The notes beneath the pieces are model-generated. The model searched no databases. It saw only the letters and a list, made by a program, of their open reading frames with translations, and was not told the DNA's origin. A DNA stretch of 64,000 nucleotides. It comes from Deltaproteobacteria bacterium. GTDB taxonomy: Bacteria > Desulfobacterota > Syntrophorhabdia > Syntrophorhabdales > Syntrophorhabdaceae. The stretch's first letter is position 1. Every line of letters begins with the position of its first letter. This document shows, piece after piece, positions 15,698-24,935 of this stretch. The DNA lies in the NCBI GenBank assembly GCA_022711595.1, contig JAKLET010000013.1:1-64000 (forward strand), read 5' to 3'. Position numbers and translations under genes: made by a program.

Positions 15698-16246
15698 TTA
15701 TTCTCTTGCCTTTATGAAAAAAAAGGGGCTTTCCCAGTCAAACAGAATGCCCTTCTCTTCGGACATTATTATTTTCATATGCTCAGGCCCGAGCTCACCG
15801 AGGATAACCGATTCCTTTGCAGCTTCGCCAGGCAGTATCTTTTTTTTCACAAGTTCGGAGATCTTCTCGACATTCGGCAGCCAGATCAGAATGATATCTT
15901 TCTCCTTTTTGATCTTCGCAAAAAGATAACCTCTCGGCTGCTCGCCTTTTTTTACCTCATCCTGGATGTTCGCGAACTGCCACCGACCTGAACCGAGGAT
16001 AATGACATCATAAGATTTGAAGGTCATGTCCTTGTCATCTTCGATCCATGCAAGCCTCAGGACCCCTTGATCTCCATCCTTGACCTTCATCATGACAGGC
16101 GCGCCCTGAGGGGTCGTCCACGCACCATCCCATCCCGCCGGGTCCAGAACAACCGGTTTATCACCTACAGGTTTCTTCGACATGACCACGGAACATCCGT
16201 AAAGGAGAATGAAAACGCAGATCAGTACCACGAGTTTTTTTGTCAT
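15698..16246 (-). CDS. Lipoprotein of unknown function
   Basis: A 182-residue protein with a type II signal: KK, a hydrophobic run and the lipobox LLYGC, so it should be anchored to a membrane by a lipidated cysteine at about residue 18. The rest has repeated beta-type segments (VLRLAWIEDD, YDVIILGSGRWQF, GYLFAKIKKE, IILIWLPNVE). I do not recognise a family. It lies 3' to the MEDS-PAS gene on the same strand, though in a different order of transcription (upstream gene 16304-18142). Confidence 0.7.
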   Translation of the reverse strand: MTKKLVVLICVFILLYGCSVVMSKKPVGDKPVVLDPAGWDGAWTTPQGAPVMMKVKDGDQGVLRLAWIEDDKDMTFKSYDVIILGSGRWQFANIQDEVKKGEQPRGYLFAKIKKEKDIILIWLPNVEKISELVKKKILPGEAAKESVILGELGPEHMKIIMSEEKGILFDWESPFFFIKARE

Positions 16247-16303
16247 TTCATTCCTCCCCTTTCTATGCCTTCCAAATTTATTTAAAAAAGGATCAGCGAA
16301 ACC

Positions 16304-18142
16304 TCAGGTTCCGATCATCTTCAGCTTCTCTTCCATCTCCTTGCGGCTGGTGATATCACGAAGATAAATGAGGGAAGCCGATTCGCCCTGATACATGATG
16401 GGGGTGGCAGAAACCTCTATATATACGATGGAGCCGTCTTTTCTTATAGCTTTGAACTCATACCGTGGAGGGGCATCCTCTCCCCTCTGTCTCATGTGAT
16501 TGATATCGAGGACCCGCTCTATGTCATCAGGATGAATGATTATGGTTATCCTCTTACCCGTCACCTCTGCAGAACCGCGGTAGCCGAATATCTCGGCAAA
16601 CCTGCGGTTCACATACAGGTAAAACTCTCCCCGAATGATGGCTACACCATCATTTGAACTCTCTATGGCTGTCCTGTAGCGTTCTTCCGATTCCTTCAGA
16701 AGGTCCTCTGCAAGCTTCCTCTCGGTTATGTCCCTGCCGACAAAAAGCGTGGTGTCCTTGTCTTTCTGGGTAAAAGACGTCCCCGTCCATTCGGTGAACA
16801 TGACGGCTCCGCCTGGACGGACTATCCTGATGCGGGCGGGACCGTCCGTTCTCCCTTTCTGTTCGATTGTCTCAAAACAATGCTTCAACGGTTCGGCATC
16901 ACAACTGTCTACAAACTCCTGCATCCGGCGGCCGATGAGGTCCCTGGGGTGTGCCAGGCCAAAAAGATTATAAGCGGCGCTGTTGGCAAATATGATCATT
17001 CCATCGGTCAATGTAATGATGGCATCAGGCAGGATCTCAATAAGCTGGCGATAGCGTTTCTCGCTTTCAAAGAGGGCCTCTTCCGCACCCTTGCGCTCGG
17101 TGATGTCCTCAACTACCGACACCACCTTGGCAATCTTGCCCTTTTCGTTCTTAAGCGGCGTGGTGTTGACGCTCACATAAACAGTGGATCCATCTTTTTT
17201 GACCATCTTGTATTGCTTGTTGTAAGATGAACCTTTTTTTATGACCTCTTTCAGCGTTTCGAGAGCTCTTGGAAGATGTTCGGGATGAAAGAGCGCGGCA
17301 ATGGACCTGCCCATGACCTCTTCCCGGATGTAGCCGAGGACCTCTTCTATCTTCCCGTTGCAGTCTATGATCTTTCCCTTTTTATCAACGGTGGCAATGA
17401 GATTCGCCGCGGATTCGAATATGGACCGGTAATTCTCCTCGCTTGCCTTCAGGGCCTCTCCGCCCTTTTTGATCGTTTCTTCAAGCTTCCTGTGGTCCCT
17501 GAGCAGATCCAGGAGATGTTCCACCTTGAGCGTCGTCATTTCCTCCTGACCGAGAGGAAGATTGTCGCGGAAGAGAAAATTATCATAGACATCGTCACCG
17601 ATGATAAGCGAAGGGTAGGTTACGAGAACACGAAAGAGCACCTCCGGAGACAGATGGTTCATGCCGTACATAAATACCATCAGGCATCTTTCACGAAGAA
17701 TACCTTCCAGCCTCTCCATTGCAGCGGGGGCGTAAAGACCTGCCGGTCCTGAATCCCCCATGCGATCAGTGAAATCTATGCCTATCCTCAGGGAAGAATA
17801 TCCCGCCGGCGGTGCCCCTTCCGGCCCCGTGGTAAAAAATGCGTTCAATGCCGCCAGATCATTGAGCATCTTTTCGTAGGAATCATTCTCATTGCTCTCT
17901 ATCTGGAGCTGACCGGATTTTATAGCGCCGCCGACATCGACACCGCTTTCCTCCAATAACGCGGCCAGATTGTCCGCGCTGTGATCGGCGGCAAAATAGA
18001 TTATTTTTTCCTTCCTGTCCAGTCCCTGGCGTATAAAGGAAACGGCAAAAGAACTCGCCTCCGGATCGCTCTCATAGAGGAAACAATGATAACCGCCAGG
18101 TTTAAGCGATCGCAGTTTATATAATGGCATTTCGCGAGTCAT
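16304..18142 (-). CDS. MEDS-PAS-PAS-PAS sensor protein without output domain
   Basis: About 612 residues. The N-terminal 190 residues fit the MEDS domain (YHCFLYESDPEASSFAVSF, KIIYFAADHSADNL, CLMVFMYGMNHL), a sensor known from methanogens and DcmR-type regulators. A short coiled segment leads to three PAS domains (about 245-365, 365-485 and 485-605), each closed by a DITERK-like linker (DITERKGAEE, DITERKLAED, DITSRKEMEE). The chain ends EKLKMIGT, precisely where a histidine kinase would start its dimerisation helix, so no kinase, GGDEF or DNA-binding output is present. ATG at 18142 is chosen; a TTG at 18172 has a better purine-rich site but adds a basic tail. Confidence 0.85.
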   Translation of the reverse strand: MTREMPLYKLRSLKPGGYHCFLYESDPEASSFAVSFIRQGLDRKEKIIYFAADHSADNLAALLEESGVDVGGAIKSGQLQIESNENDSYEKMLNDLAALNAFFTTGPEGAPPAGYSSLRIGIDFTDRMGDSGPAGLYAPAAMERLEGILRERCLMVFMYGMNHLSPEVLFRVLVTYPSLIIGDDVYDNFLFRDNLPLGQEEMTTLKVEHLLDLLRDHRKLEETIKKGGEALKASEENYRSIFESAANLIATVDKKGKIIDCNGKIEEVLGYIREEVMGRSIAALFHPEHLPRALETLKEVIKKGSSYNKQYKMVKKDGSTVYVSVNTTPLKNEKGKIAKVVSVVEDITERKGAEEALFESEKRYRQLIEILPDAIITLTDGMIIFANSAAYNLFGLAHPRDLIGRRMQEFVDSCDAEPLKHCFETIEQKGRTDGPARIRIVRPGGAVMFTEWTGTSFTQKDKDTTLFVGRDITERKLAEDLLKESEERYRTAIESSNDGVAIIRGEFYLYVNRRFAEIFGYRGSAEVTGKRITIIIHPDDIERVLDINHMRQRGEDAPPRYEFKAIRKDGSIVYIEVSATPIMYQGESASLIYLRDITSRKEMEEKLKMIGT

Positions 18143-18345
18143 GCGTATGTGTCGGCCTCGATCCCCTTCCAACTCTGATATCGTTTCATCATATCATATT
18201 CAGCTTTTAATTAAAATGTTGAATAAAGCGGTTTGCTTGAATGGGAGAAACAAAAAAAGTATATCTCTTGTAAGGGATTAAATTGATATTTTTTTGGTTT
18301 TTACGCTCAAGCATTTGAGCGGCCCGAGCATTTAAGCCGGTCTTG
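18143..18345. other. Intergenic region with GCTTGAA / AGCATTTGAGC words
   Basis: The gap upstream of the sensor gene contains GCGGTTTGCTTGAATGGGAG near 18230 and the repeated words CAAGCATTTGAGC and GAGCATTTAAGC near 18309-18337. It resembles the first part of the repeat at 3976-4065. No open frame or clear promoter was found. Confidence 0.4.
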
Positions 18346-18753
18346 TCACCTGAGCATCCAGTGAACGGAAGCACCGCAAACGATCAAAAAAGCTGCCAGA
18401 GCGGTGAGGATCGTCTCCCATTCCCATCTGCCGATCTTCACTACTTCGCTCCAACTGCAGCCGGTGCAATAGAACACCTTCCGGCCGGCAAATTTGAGGA
18501 GCCAATCGACGGGATGCAGCCTGTACCTGCGTTTGACCTCGCTCCCGCATGAAGGACACGAAAGCGATGTCAGGGCCGTTCTCAGGTAAAGAGGGCCCAT
18601 GCCGGACGAGTCCCTGTTGGGATTGAATTGCATTATTTCGGGCAGATGTGTATGGTCGGCAAAAAAATCGAGGTCTTTCAACCCTTTGTGGTGCTCTTCA
18701 ACGGATATGCGAAGATTTCCTTTTGAATCCTTCAAAGCCCTGACCTGCTCCAT
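18346..18753 (-). CDS. Small membrane protein with a CxxC zinc ribbon
   Basis: About 135 residues. A polar N-terminal part is followed by CPSCGSEVKRRYRLHP, then CTGC, which together form a four-cysteine zinc ribbon (about 82-115), and a single C-terminal membrane segment (TILTALAAFLIVCGASV). ATG at 18753 has GGGGGTG six bases upstream. The open frame runs further upstream but only through the tRNA-Leu gene, so that extension is not coding. Function unknown. Confidence 0.6.
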   Translation of the reverse strand: MEQVRALKDSKGNLRISVEEHHKGLKDLDFFADHTHLPEIMQFNPNRDSSGMGPLYLRTALTSLSCPSCGSEVKRRYRLHPVDWLLKFAGRKVFYCTGCSWSEVVKIGRWEWETILTALAAFLIVCGASVHWMLR

Positions 18754-18834
18754 GGACACCCCCGGTGTAATTATTTGTCCATCTACGGAGAAGGCACTCA
18801 CTCGTCTGTGAGTGTCTGTTAAACTTTTTAATAA

Positions 18835-18916
18835 TGCCGAAGGCGGGATTTGAACCCGCACGAGTCTCCCCGCCACCCCCTCAAGATGGTGTGTCTGCCA
18901 ATTCCACCACTTCGGC
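18835..18916 (-). tRNA. tRNA-Leu (anticodon GAG)
   Basis: On the minus strand GCCGAAG pairs with CTTCGGC, the D arm is TGGAATTGGCAGACA, and the anticodon stem CCATC/GGTGG closes the loop TTGAGGG with anticodon GAG. A long variable arm typical of type II tRNAs (GGCGGGGAGACTC) precedes the T arm GGTTCAAATCC. It lies 9 bases downstream of secG and probably shares its transcript. Confidence 0.95.
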
Positions 18917-18924
18917 ATTCATTT

Positions 18925-19221
18925 CTATTTCTTCCCCTGCTCGGGCGCACTCTGCTGCGATTGGACAGGGACGCTCTTGATGGTGCTTTCCCTGTGGCTG
19001 TATGTATATGCCAGTACCAGACTTGTCAGCATAAAAACAACCGCCGCTATCGTTGTCAGCTTCGTCATAAAACCCGACGATCCGGAACTCCCGAAAAGCG
19101 TCTGACTGGACCCTCCGCCAAAAGCGGCGCCTATATCGGACCCGCGCCCAGTTTGAAGCAGGACTATAAGTATCAGTGCGATCGCTATTACTACATGGAT
19201 TATTCCGGTAACTATGGTCAT
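18925..19221 (-). CDS. secG: Preprotein translocase subunit SecG
   Basis: SecG is the small accessory subunit of the SecYEG channel. The 98-residue protein has the two expected membrane helices and the family core LILIVLLQTGRGSDIGAAFG followed by the Gly/Ser stretch and LFGSSGSSGF, then TKLTTIAAVVFMLTSLVLAY. Its start overlaps the tpiA stop by four bases. The gap-pgk-tpiA-secG order is common in related bacteria. Confidence 0.95.
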   Translation of the reverse strand: MTIVTGIIHVVIAIALILIVLLQTGRGSDIGAAFGGGSSQTLFGSSGSSGFMTKLTTIAAVVFMLTSLVLAYTYSHRESTIKSVPVQSQQSAPEQGKK

Positions 19222-19979
19222 TTATTCTTCTCCATTGCGCGGCTTATTATACCAAGAAAGTTTTCAGATTTCAAGGATGCACCGCCTACAAGTGCACCAT
19301 TTATATTTTCCATGGCGATAAGCTCCCCGAAATTATCCGCCGTAACGGATCCGCCATAGAGGATCTTTACGTTCCGGGACGCATCTCCGTGCGTTTCTCC
19401 CAGCACGTTCCTTATAAAATGATGCACCTCTTCAGCCTCAATGGGAGCGGCGTTCTTTCCTGTGCCTATGGCCCATACCGGCTCATAGGCGATCACGATC
19501 TTATCGAGGGCCGGTATGCCGGCCAGGGCCTTTTTCACCTGAATACCCACCACGAACTCTGTGATGCCCGCTTCACGCTCCTCATCGGTTTCGCCAACAC
19601 AGACGATGGGTTTCAAACCCGTTGCAAGGCATTTCTTTACTTTCAAATTCACGTTCTCGTCCGTCTCATGGAAGTATTTCCTGCGCTCGGAGTGTCCGAT
19701 GATCGCGTACGTGCAACCGGCATCTCTGAGCATCGCAGAAGATATCTCGCCGGTAAACGCGCCTTTGTCCTCAAAAAAGACATTCTGGGAGGCAAGGGCC
19801 ACCGGAGTACCGGCAATGACATCAAAAACACTTTTTAAAACAGTAAAGGGCGGCGCGAGGACAACTTCACCGCGGCCTGCGATCGGGGGCAGTCCGGAGA
19901 CGACATCCTTTGCCAGCGCAACGGCCTCACCTGTCAGGTTGTTCATTTTCCAGTTACCTGCAACCATCCACATTCCCAT
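19218..19979 (-). CDS. tpiA: Triosephosphate isomerase
   Basis: TpiA interconverts dihydroxyacetone phosphate and glyceraldehyde 3-phosphate. The 253 residues contain VAGNWKMN (Lys and Asn of the site), AIIGHSERR (catalytic His), IAYEPVWAIGTGK (catalytic Glu and loop 6) and ILYGGSV near the end. ATG at 19979 has GGAGG six bases upstream, which overlaps the pgk stop region; a longer frame adds five residues without a site. Confidence 0.97.
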   Translation of the reverse strand: MGMWMVAGNWKMNNLTGEAVALAKDVVSGLPPIAGRGEVVLAPPFTVLKSVFDVIAGTPVALASQNVFFEDKGAFTGEISSAMLRDAGCTYAIIGHSERRKYFHETDENVNLKVKKCLATGLKPIVCVGETDEEREAGITEFVVGIQVKKALAGIPALDKIVIAYEPVWAIGTGKNAAPIEAEEVHHFIRNVLGETHGDASRNVKILYGGSVTADNFGELIAMENINGALVGGASLKSENFLGIISRAMEKNK

Positions 19980-19981
19980 AT

Positions 19982-21169
19982 TTATCCTCCGCACGCCTCG
20001 AGGGCTTCAACGGCCGGCATTTTTTTTCCTTCGAGAAGCTCAAGAAAAGCTCCGCCGCCCGTGGATATATACGACATCTTGTCGCCGACACCGGCCTTGT
20101 GAACCGCCGAGTCGGTGTCTCCGCCGCCTATGATAGAAAGTGCCCCTGAAACGGCCACGTCCCTTGCGATGGTGAATGTGCCCTTGCTGAACGCCTCAAG
20201 CTCGAACATCCCCAGCGGTCCATTCCAGACGATCGTCTTTGCCTCTTTCACGGCATCCCCGAAGGCCTTGATCGTTTCCGGCCCGATATCCAGCCCCATA
20301 CTTTCCCTGGGTATATTGGCCACGGGGCATATATTTGCCGCCGCAGAGGCTTCCGCTTTATCGGCGACAATGCAGTCAACAGGCAAAAGGACTTTTACAC
20401 CTTTCGATGCCGCCTTTTCCATGATACTTTTCGCCTTGTCCAGCATCTCGCCTTCGCAGAGCGATTTTCCGATCTCGTTGCCAACGGCCTTGAGAAAGGT
20501 GAATGCCATCCCGCCGCCTATGATAAGCATGTTTACAGTATCAACAAGATTTTCAAGAACCCCGATCTTGTCGGAAACCTTCGCGCCGCCGATGATCGCA
20601 ACAAGCGGCCGGGCGGGGTCCTTCATGGCCTTGTTAAAATATTCGATCTCGTCCTTAAGAAGAAAACCCGCCGCACACACCTTCACGAACTGAGTGATGG
20701 CAGAGTTCGAGGCCGCCTTGCGATGTGCGACGGCAAAGGCATCATCGATATAAACATCGCAAAGCTTTGCAAGTTCCCGGGCAAACCCGGGATCGTTCTT
20801 TTCATCGCCTATGTGAAACCTCAAGTTTTCAAGAAGAATAACTTCGCCGGCCTTCATCGAGGCAACCGCGGCCTGGGCCTTCTCACCTATGCAGTCGTCA
20901 ACGAAAGGGACCTCTTTCCCAAGAATCCTGGAAAGGCTTGCGGCACAAGGCCTCAAAGTGAGTTTTTCCACTCTTTCGCCCTTTGGCCGCCCCATGTGGG
21001 AGATCAGGATCACCCTGGCGCCTTTTTCAATGCAGTAACCGATGCTGCGAATATGCGCTCTGATCCTTGTCTCGTCAGTGATATTGCCGCCTGAATCAAC
21101 GGGGACATTGAAGTCAACGCGCATCAATACCTTTTTTCCCGCAATATCAATCTGTTCTATGGAGTTCAT
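19982..21169 (-). CDS. pgk: Phosphoglycerate kinase
   Basis: Pgk transfers phosphate between 1,3-bisphosphoglycerate and ADP. Motifs along the 395 residues are VLMRVDFNVPVD, ISHMGRPKG, LLENLRFH, IIGGAKVSDKIGVLENL, the MLIIGGGMAFTFLKA hinge, IVWNGPLGMFE and the nucleotide loop IIGGGDTDSAV. Length is standard. It is flanked by gap and tpiA on the same strand with short spacers. Confidence 0.97.
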   Translation of the reverse strand: MNSIEQIDIAGKKVLMRVDFNVPVDSGGNITDETRIRAHIRSIGYCIEKGARVILISHMGRPKGERVEKLTLRPCAASLSRILGKEVPFVDDCIGEKAQAAVASMKAGEVILLENLRFHIGDEKNDPGFARELAKLCDVYIDDAFAVAHRKAASNSAITQFVKVCAAGFLLKDEIEYFNKAMKDPARPLVAIIGGAKVSDKIGVLENLVDTVNMLIIGGGMAFTFLKAVGNEIGKSLCEGEMLDKAKSIMEKAASKGVKVLLPVDCIVADKAEASAAANICPVANIPRESMGLDIGPETIKAFGDAVKEAKTIVWNGPLGMFELEAFSKGTFTIARDVAVSGALSIIGGGDTDSAVHKAGVGDKMSYISTGGGAFLELLEGKKMPAVEALEACGG

Positions 21170-21184
21170 GGGCTACCTCATTTT

Positions 21185-22183
21185 TTATTTCATGACATAC
21201 GAAAAAAGGTCGAACATCCTGTTGGAGAAGCCCCATTCATTGTCATACCACGAAAGCACCTTCACCATGTTCCCGCCGATCACTACGGTGTTGTCCATAT
21301 CGACGATCGATGAATGGCTGTTGCCGTTAAAGTCACGGGAAACGAGGGGCTCTTCGGAACATGCCAGGATACCCTTCATGGGTCCCGCGGCATATTCCCT
21401 GAACTTGTTGTTGATCTCTTCTTTCGTTGTTTTTGTCGAAAGCGTCGCCACAAAATCGACGAGGGAAACGTTCGGTGTGGGTACCCTGATGGCAAGGCCG
21501 TCGAGCTTGCCTTTAAGTTCGGGGATAACCTCAGATATCGCTTTAGCGGCGCCTGTAGTAGTCGGTATCATCGAAAGGGCCGCGGCGCGCGCCCTGCGCA
21601 GGTCTTTGTGGGGTTCATCAAGGACCACCTGGTCATTTGTAAAAGAGTGGATGGTCGTCATCAGACCGTATTCGATGCCAAATTCCTTCTGGAGGATCTT
21701 CGTGATGGGGGCCAGGCAGTTCGTGGTGCAGGACCCCATGGAAATGACATGGTGTTTGGTCTTGTCGTACACTTCCTCGTTGACGCCAAGAACAAAAGTT
21801 ACATCCGGCCCCTTGGCGGGCGCCGATATAATGACCTTTTTAGCTCCGGCCTTGAGGTGTCTCTCGGCACCCGCGCGGTCGGTAAACTTCCCGGTGCTCT
21901 CGAGGACGATATCCACCCCGAGGTCCTTCCAGGGAAGGGATTCCGGCTCTTTCATAGCATAGGCCTTGATCTGGTTCCCATCGATAACGATGGCGTCTTC
22001 TTTGGCCTTTACCTCCGCGTCCATTATGCCGTGAACAGAGTCATATTTCAAAAGATGGGCGAGTGTTTTGGGGTCTGTCAGATCATTGACTGCTACGAAC
22101 TCGACATTCTTGTTCCTGAAGCCGGCCCTGAGGACAAGTCTTCCAATCCTTCCGAAACCATTAATGGCTACCTTTATGGACAT
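21185..22183 (-). CDS. gap: Glyceraldehyde-3-phosphate dehydrogenase (type I)
   Basis: The 332-residue enzyme oxidises glyceraldehyde 3-phosphate with NAD. It starts [19 protein letters not shown] and carries the catalytic segment SCTTNCLAP, preceded by Met-Gly where most members have Asn-Ala. Other landmarks are [27 protein letters not shown], and [12 protein letters not shown] near the end. GGAGGAG precedes the ATG. It is the first gene after a strong promoter and heads gap-pgk-tpiA-secG. Confidence 0.97.
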   Translation of the reverse strand: MSIKVAINGFGRIGRLVLRAGFRNKNVEFVAVNDLTDPKTLAHLLKYDSVHGIMDAEVKAKEDAIVIDGNQIKAYAMKEPESLPWKDLGVDIVLESTGKFTDRAGAERHLKAGAKKVIISAPAKGPDVTFVLGVNEEVYDKTKHHVISMGSCTTNCLAPITKILQKEFGIEYGLMTTIHSFTNDQVVLDEPHKDLRRARAAALSMIPTTTGAAKAISEVIPELKGKLDGLAIRVPTPNVSLVDFVATLSTKTTKEEINNKFREYAAGPMKGILACSEEPLVSRDFNGNSHSSIVDMDNTVVIGGNMVKVLSWYDNEWGFSNRMFDLFSYVMK

Positions 22184-22213
22184 AACGATCTCCTCCCCCT
22201 TTTTTTTGATACA

Positions 22214-22242
22214 ATAGTAATCGAAAGAGCGTTTATTGTCAA
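22214..22242 (-). promoter_or_regulatory. Promoter of the gap-pgk-tpiA-secG operon
   Basis: Minus-strand TTGACA (22242-22237) and TACTAT (22219-22214) are 17 bases apart, with the predicted start near 22207 and the gap ATG at 22183. The gap gene has a good Shine-Dalgarno sequence, in contrast to nadC. Confidence 0.75.
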
Positions 22243-22281
22243 CCTCTTAATGGCAAAAGGCTGGGACAGTTCCACGTTCTG

Positions 22282-22830
22282 TTACTGTCCGTCGGGGACG
22301 GTCTTCTTGCACAACACGGCCCATCCGCCGATAACGTAGTGAATGCCTGAAATGATGGTGGACATGGCCGTTACCACAAAGAAGGCCATATCGTATGCTC
22401 TCAGAAAGGGCTTGTCTGAAGACCAGAGCACAAAGAGGATGGTGGCGATCTGGCACGCCGTGGTCACCTTGCCGAACACCGTAGGCCTCGGCCTGACACT
22501 GGCGGCAATGCGGTAAAGCACAAGGAATCCAAGGGCTATGACAACATCTCTGGCAAGGACAAGAAGCGTGAGCCAGCCGGGGATGACCTTGATCACATAG
22601 AGCATGATAAAAGCGGAAACGAGCATTGTCTTGTCGGCTATGGGGTCCAGGTATGCCCCGAGCTCCGTCTTTTTGCTCATCACACGGGCAATGAACCCGT
22701 CGAGAAGATCGCTTATACCCTGAATAAGGAAGAGATAAAGGGCAAGGCGCAATCTTCCGTTGTAAACGGCATAGATGAAATAGAATGTGACAAAGAACCG
22801 GAATATGGAGAGAAGGTTGGGGACGTTCAT
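22282..22830 (-). CDS. pgsA: CDP-diacylglycerol-glycerol-3-phosphate 3-phosphatidyltransferase
   Basis: This integral membrane enzyme makes phosphatidylglycerol phosphate. It starts NVPNLLSIFRF and has the CDP-alcohol phosphotransferase signature as DLLDGFIARVMSKKTELGAY followed by LDPIADK, with all conserved Asp, Gly, Ala and Arg residues. Several hydrophobic segments follow. The 182 residues match the family. The start overlaps the dnaB stop by four bases. Other CDP-alcohol transferases are possible, but the N terminus is typical of PgsA. Confidence 0.9.
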   Translation of the reverse strand: MNVPNLLSIFRFFVTFYFIYAVYNGRLRLALYLFLIQGISDLLDGFIARVMSKKTELGAYLDPIADKTMLVSAFIMLYVIKVIPGWLTLLVLARDVVIALGFLVLYRIAASVRPRPTVFGKVTTACQIATILFVLWSSDKPFLRAYDMAFFVVTAMSTIISGIHYVIGGWAVLCKKTVPDGQ

Positions 22831-24200
22831 TCCTTATACATGTTCCTGAATGTCGCGTGCTTATCGATAAATGCCAGTTCCACAGTGTCAGTGGGGCCGT
22901 TGCGCTGTTTGCCGATGATCACCTCGGCAATCCCTTTGTTATCTTCCTTGTCCTTGTTATACACTTCGTCGCGGTATATGAAAAGGATCACATCGGCATC
23001 CTGTTCGATCGCCCCCGATTCACGAAGGTCGGCAAGGCGCGGACGTTTCCCCTCTTTTTCCCGCTGCTCCGGCGCTCTGTTGAGCTGCGAGATGGCGATA
23101 ATGGGTATATTGATCTCCTTCGCCAGGGATTTGAGAAAACGGGAGATCTCGGAGATCTCCTGTTCGCGGCGCTCACTGTTCGACCTGCCGCGCATGAGCT
23201 GGAGATAGTCTATGATGATAAGGCCCAGGCCGTGTTCCTTTTTCAGCCTTCGCGCGCGCGCCCGCAACTCCATCACCGAGAGCGACGGCGAGTCGTCGAT
23301 GAACATCCTGGCCTCGCTCAATCTTCCCGCGGCTTCCGCCAGTTTCGGCCATTCCGAGCGGGAAAGGGTGCCGGTCCTCAGCTTGGAGTGGTCTATCTCC
23401 GATTCGGAGCTTAAAAGCCTCGTTACGATCTGTTCCTTGGACATTTCCATGGAGAATATCCCCACGGGAACGGCTTCCTCCGGCAGCATCGAAACATACT
23501 GCGCTATGTTCATGCAGAATGATGTCTTCCCCATGGCGGGCCTTCCGGCCACAACGATAAGATCTGAAGGCTGCAGACCGCTCGTCAGTTTGTCGAGGTC
23601 TTTGAAACCCGTGGGGACACCGGTAACTGTTTGCTTCTTCTCGTAAAGACGCTCGATCACCTTGACGTTCTCCATCACGAATTCCTTAATGAGAACGCCT
23701 GAGGGCTTGGTCTTGTTTTCCGAGACCTGGAATATGAGCTTCTCGGCCTCATCTATATAAGTATCGACACTGATCTCCGGATCGAAACCCTTTTCGATGA
23801 TGTCCGTGGCGGCATTGATGAGCGACCTGACGAGGGCCTTTTCCTTTATAACCTTCGCGTAGTAAGCGACATTGGCCGCAGACGGCATGAGGTCAACAAG
23901 GGCATTGAGATAGGCAAGACCGCCAATGTTCTCAAGGATGCCTCTGTCCCTGGCAATACTGTTGACGGTGATAAGGTCGATGGCGTCGTTATGCTCATAA
24001 AGGTGGAGCATAAGCCCGAAGATCTTCCCGTGCGACTCGCGGTAGAAATCGCCGGGGCCCACGATATCGATGACCTTGTTCATGGACTCGGGATCGATGA
24101 GTAGTCCTCCCAGCAACGACTGCTCTATCTCGATGTTCTGAGGGGGGACCCGCATCCTCGGGTCTCTGGCATCTTTAACACTTTTAAGAACCCGGGCCAT
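22827..24200 (-). CDS. dnaB: Replicative DNA helicase
   Basis: DnaB unwinds DNA at the fork. The N-terminal helical domain carries PPQNIEIEQSLLGGLLID and the C-terminal RecA-like domain has Walker A VVAGRPAMGKTSFCMN, Walker B LIIIDYLQLMRG, and AISQLNRAPEQR and LRESGAIEQDADVI. At 457 residues it is normal and has no intein. It directly follows rplI, the usual ribosomal neighbourhood for dnaB. Confidence 0.97.
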   Translation of the reverse strand: MARVLKSVKDARDPRMRVPPQNIEIEQSLLGGLLIDPESMNKVIDIVGPGDFYRESHGKIFGLMLHLYEHNDAIDLITVNSIARDRGILENIGGLAYLNALVDLMPSAANVAYYAKVIKEKALVRSLINAATDIIEKGFDPEISVDTYIDEAEKLIFQVSENKTKPSGVLIKEFVMENVKVIERLYEKKQTVTGVPTGFKDLDKLTSGLQPSDLIVVAGRPAMGKTSFCMNIAQYVSMLPEEAVPVGIFSMEMSKEQIVTRLLSSESEIDHSKLRTGTLSRSEWPKLAEAAGRLSEARMFIDDSPSLSVMELRARARRLKKEHGLGLIIIDYLQLMRGRSNSERREQEISEISRFLKSLAKEINIPIIAISQLNRAPEQREKEGKRPRLADLRESGAIEQDADVILFIYRDEVYNKDKEDNKGIAEVIIGKQRNGPTDTVELAFIDKHATFRNMYKE

Positions 24201-24653
24201 TTAAGCCTCTTCTTTTTCCACCTCTATCTTCACTTCAGCATTGACGTCGGACTGAAGGTGGATCACTACGGTATGCGCGCCGGTCGCCTTAATGGGCTCT
24301 CCGAAACGGACCAGTTTTTTATCCACTTCAACACCGGTGAGCGCCTTGATGGCTTCGGCGACGTCCTTATGAGTAACGGAGCCAAAAAGCCTGCCGTCCT
24401 CGCCCGCCTTCTTCCTGATAGCCAGTGTTGTCTCCTCGAGCTTCGCCTTCATCTCTTCCGCGCTCTTCAGATCACGGGCCTTTTTGTTCGAAACGCTCTT
24501 GATCAAATTTTCCAGACGGGCGACATTACCCTGTGATGCCGGCACGGCAAGTCCTCGGGGAACAAGAAAGTTCCTTCCGTAGCCGTCCTTGACACTGACA
24601 GTGTCCCCTTTCTTTCCGGTACCCTGGACATCTTCAATAAGTATGACCTTCAT
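24201..24653 (-). CDS. rplI: 50S ribosomal protein L9
   Basis: L9 binds 23S rRNA in the large subunit. The 150 residues begin MKVILIEDVQGTGKKGDTV and continue with GYGRNFLVPRGLA, the long connecting helix and the C-terminal domain with GSVTHKDVAEAI. It lies between rpsR and dnaB on the same strand, its usual place. Confidence 0.98.
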   Translation of the reverse strand: MKVILIEDVQGTGKKGDTVSVKDGYGRNFLVPRGLAVPASQGNVARLENLIKSVSNKKARDLKSAEEMKAKLEETTLAIRKKAGEDGRLFGSVTHKDVAEAIKALTGVEVDKKLVRFGEPIKATGAHTVVIHLQSDVNAEVKIEVEKEEA

Positions 24654-24665
24654 TGACCGCCTCCG

Positions 24666-24935
24666 TTATTTCAATAATGTGGTGAAAGGTAAAAAGGCGA
24701 TATGCCTGGCCATCTTAATGGCTTCTTTCAGCTTGCGCTGGTGGTTCGCGCAGGTACCCGTCATCCTTCTGGGCATGATCTTGCCCCTCTCGGTGATAAA
24801 AGCCTTCAGGAGCTTGGGGTCCTTATAATCAATGGCTATGTTCGAGTCCTGGCAGAATCTGCATACCCTTCTTCTCACATAGACCCTTTTCTTCGGTGAA
24901 TCCGAAGACCTCGTTGATCTCGTTGGTCTTGGCAT
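24666..24935 (-). CDS. rpsR: 30S ribosomal protein S18
   Basis: S18 joins S6 on the small subunit platform. The 89-residue chain has the conserved core [41 protein letters not shown] and the end [13 protein letters not shown]. The two cysteine-bearing segments suggest the zinc-binding S18 form. Twelve bases from rplI. Confidence 0.97.
   Translation of the reverse strand: MPRPTRSTRSSDSPKKRVYVRRRVCRFCQDSNIAIDYKDPKLLKAFITERGKIMPRRMTGTCANHQRKLKEAIKMARHIAFLPFTTLLK

Noticed and set aside
18346-18918. Longer frame of the zinc-ribbon membrane protein starting at 18918
   Set aside because: The extension is the translated tRNA-Leu gene; a good ribosome site precedes ATG 18753.
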